Translations under genes and position numbers: made by a program
DNA from: Apus apus
Lineage: Eukaryota > Chordata > Aves > Apodiformes > Apodidae
Assembly (NCBI RefSeq): GCF_020740795.1
Contig: NC_067286.1
Coordinates: 30,776,003-30,840,002, forward strand
Reading direction: 5' to 3'
Length of the DNA: 64,000 nt
In this document: positions 62,480 to 64,000 of the stretch, piece by piece
Numbering within the stretch: position 1 is the stretch's first letter
Layout: each line of letters begins with the position of its first letter
Notes under the pieces: generated by a model
Told to the model about the DNA's origin: nothing
The model's input: only the letters and a program-made list of their open reading frames with translations
The model's database searches: none

Positions 62480-63947
62480 AGAAGATCCTTCAGATAGTGT
62501 TCAAGTCAGTGGGCCAGATGAATTTCAGCCTATGGCAATTTCTCCAGCCAGTTATTTAACCGCAAAAGCTCTAGGCATAACCTTGCCTAGCTTCTGGGAT
62601 GTCACAGAGCCCAGAGATCATACTTGGAAGCCTGGAAAAGTGCAGACGTAGTTCCTGTCTTTAAAAGGGCAAAAAAGGAGGAGCCAGGGATTAGAGATTG
62701 TTCAGTTTAACTTCAATTCCCGGAAAAATACTGGAACAAACAATCAAACTTTTGTGAACACCTAAAACAAAACAAAGAGATGAATAATGGCCAGCATAGA
62801 TTTGTCAAAAACAAACTGTGTAAAACAGGTCAAATTTCCTTTAATGACAGAGGAAAAAAACCTCATTGATAAGGCACAAGCAACAGTTATCCTGTATTTT
62901 GATGGTGGTGAGGCTTTCATCATGGTGTAACACAATACTCCTAAACAAATTAAGGGAACCTGTGGTTGATGGAGCTTGTCTATGATGATGCAATATTGAT
63001 TGGAAAACCACACAGAGAGAACAGTTATGCTTTAAAAAAAGCAAAGGTAGATTAAGAAGAGTTGCTTGGAAGCCTATACTGTGTCAGTCTGATTTAAGGG
63101 GATTATTAATAGCTTGGACAATGGAATAGAGAATATCATATCCTTGGCTATCACAAAGCTGGAAGGGAACCATGGGGATATCAAAGCATAAAGGCGCAAT
63201 CAAAAAATATTTAGACAAATTATCTCAAAAACAGGGTTCATTTCAGTAAGGGCAGTTCTCACTTTCTACACATGGGCATGGCTGGAATGATTAAGTCTAT
63301 ATAAATAGTGTAGTGAATTTTTTCCCAAGTAGCAAAAATGCATAAAAAGATCTGAGAGATATTCCAGGTCACAATCAACATATTAATTAATTGCTAATGC
63401 AAGAAGGGCAAATGCTGTTTGAGGATGTGTGCACAGGCATGTGCCCTACAAATAATTCTTCTGCTTAGTTCTCTGTAAGGCTGCATTTGGAGTGTGTGAC
63501 GTCCAGCTGTGAGTGCTGTGCTCAGATAAGGTCTAGAGGACAGCTGGGGGATAATCAGAGGTCTTGAAAACCAGAGCTAGGAGGAAAGCCTTAACAAACT
63601 GATTTTTTTTGTCTGGAGAAGTCTAAGGGAGATAGAGTTACTGCTGTCAAATACGTGAAAGGTAACAAGGGGAATAAATTGTTCTCTGTATCCATGATGG
63701 ATAGGACAAATAGTGAGCCTAAATTACAGAAAAGGAGACTGAGGTTGGATGTTAGAAGAAGGCAAGCAGCAAGGATAATGACACAGAAGTACCTGAGGAG
63801 GGTGTGGAATTGCCATCCTGCATTTAGGAAGGGGTTAGATAAGCATTTGCCAAGAGTGACTTAAGTGTAACAATTCTGCCTTGGGACATGAGTCTGGACT
63901 AAGTGATCTTCTGAGATCTCTTCCAACCCTATAAATCTCTGATTCTC
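62480..63947 (+). mobile_element. CR1-type LINE, 5'-truncated and decayed, including part of the reverse transcriptase and the 3' end
   Basis: CR1 non-LTR retrotransposons are the main LINEs of birds and reptiles. In frame at 62701-62754 the sequence reads FSLTSIPGKILEQTIKLL and then meets a stop (TGA at 62755). LTS-PGKI-EQ is the CR1 reverse-transcriptase signature. Further downstream, in other frames, a region resembling the HGFVKNKSC...TNLISF block (62795-62840) and a block like the conserved 'aatggaatagagaatat' RT region (63118-63135) follow in the right order. The non-coding 3' part then leads to a tail GATCTCTTCCAACCCTATAA...GATTCT at 63916-63945, the usual CR1 terminus. Multiple stops and frame changes show that it is long dead. 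The 5' edge is uncertain. Confidence 0.85.
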
Positions 63948-64000
63948 TCCTGGCTGCTGGAGGAAGCAAGGCTGACACTGTGGAGCATAGCAAGCGCTCC

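Noticed and set aside
1-64000. Exons of ACTN1 or RAD51B, the mammalian neighbours of ZFP36L1
   Set aside because: No open frame matches the conserved parts of either protein that I could recognise; both genes probably lie outside the window.
1-64000. CRISPR arrays, operons, prophage or bacterial mobile elements
   Set aside because: The sequence is eukaryotic: spliced gene, CpG island, polyadenylation signals and LINE/SINE relics; no regularly spaced repeats were found.
1-64000. tRNA, rRNA or known microRNA genes
   Set aside because: No cloverleaf or conserved RNA gene sequence was recognised; the B-box-like piece at 49170 lacks a complete tRNA.
1-64000. Endogenous retrovirus or LTR pair
   Set aside because: No paired long terminal repeats, primer-binding site or retroviral protein motif was seen.

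Overview
The window looks like vertebrate nuclear DNA, most probably from a bird. It holds one clear protein-coding gene in 64 kb, one strong CpG-island promoter, splice junctions and a long AU-rich 3' UTR. Recognisable repeats are few and old: decayed CR1 LINE pieces and MIR or other core-SINE relics, with no young SINE, LINE or LTR insertion. That sparse, CR1-dominated repeat content is typical of avian genomes. Crocodilians and turtles cannot be excluded from sequence reading alone, and the species cannot be named.

Layout. 1-27.7 kb: no gene seen. It contains a MIR-like SINE (15.2 kb), a possible second one (9.65 kb), an (AC)11 microsatellite, an (AAAAC)n tract and a minus-strand CR1 3' end (25.5 kb). 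27.77-30.0 kb: CpG island with a 101-nt pure pyrimidine tract, a TATA box (28371) and the two-exon gene ZFP36L1 on the + strand. The coding exons are 28561-28617 and 29466-30416, encoding 335 residues. The 3' UTR runs to a polyadenylation signal at 31964. 32-64 kb: no second protein gene seen. It holds a small CpG-rich, G-run-rich island at 36.2-36.4 kb with promoter-like motifs, further CR1 and SINE relics, a 69-bp tandem duplication (61.7 kb), and a 1.5-kb 5'-truncated CR1 copy (62.5-63.95 kb) with a recognisable reverse-transcriptase motif.

Biology. ZFP36L1 is a tandem CCCH zinc-finger protein of the tristetraprolin family. It binds UUAUUUAUU-type AU-rich elements in mRNAs and recruits the CCR4-NOT deadenylase. 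Its own 3' UTR here carries a perfect UUAUUUAUU nonamer plus several UAUUUAU/AUUUA cores, so feedback on its own mRNA is plausible. In mammals the gene lies between ACTN1 and RAD51B. I could not find an exon of either, so the flanks are described as intergenic or possibly intronic sequence.

I did not find a previously undescribed multi-gene system. The most useful leads are the orphan promoter-like island at 36.2 kb, the fully open in-frame 5' leader of ZFP36L1, the pyrimidine tract upstream of its TATA box, and the self-targeting AU-rich element.
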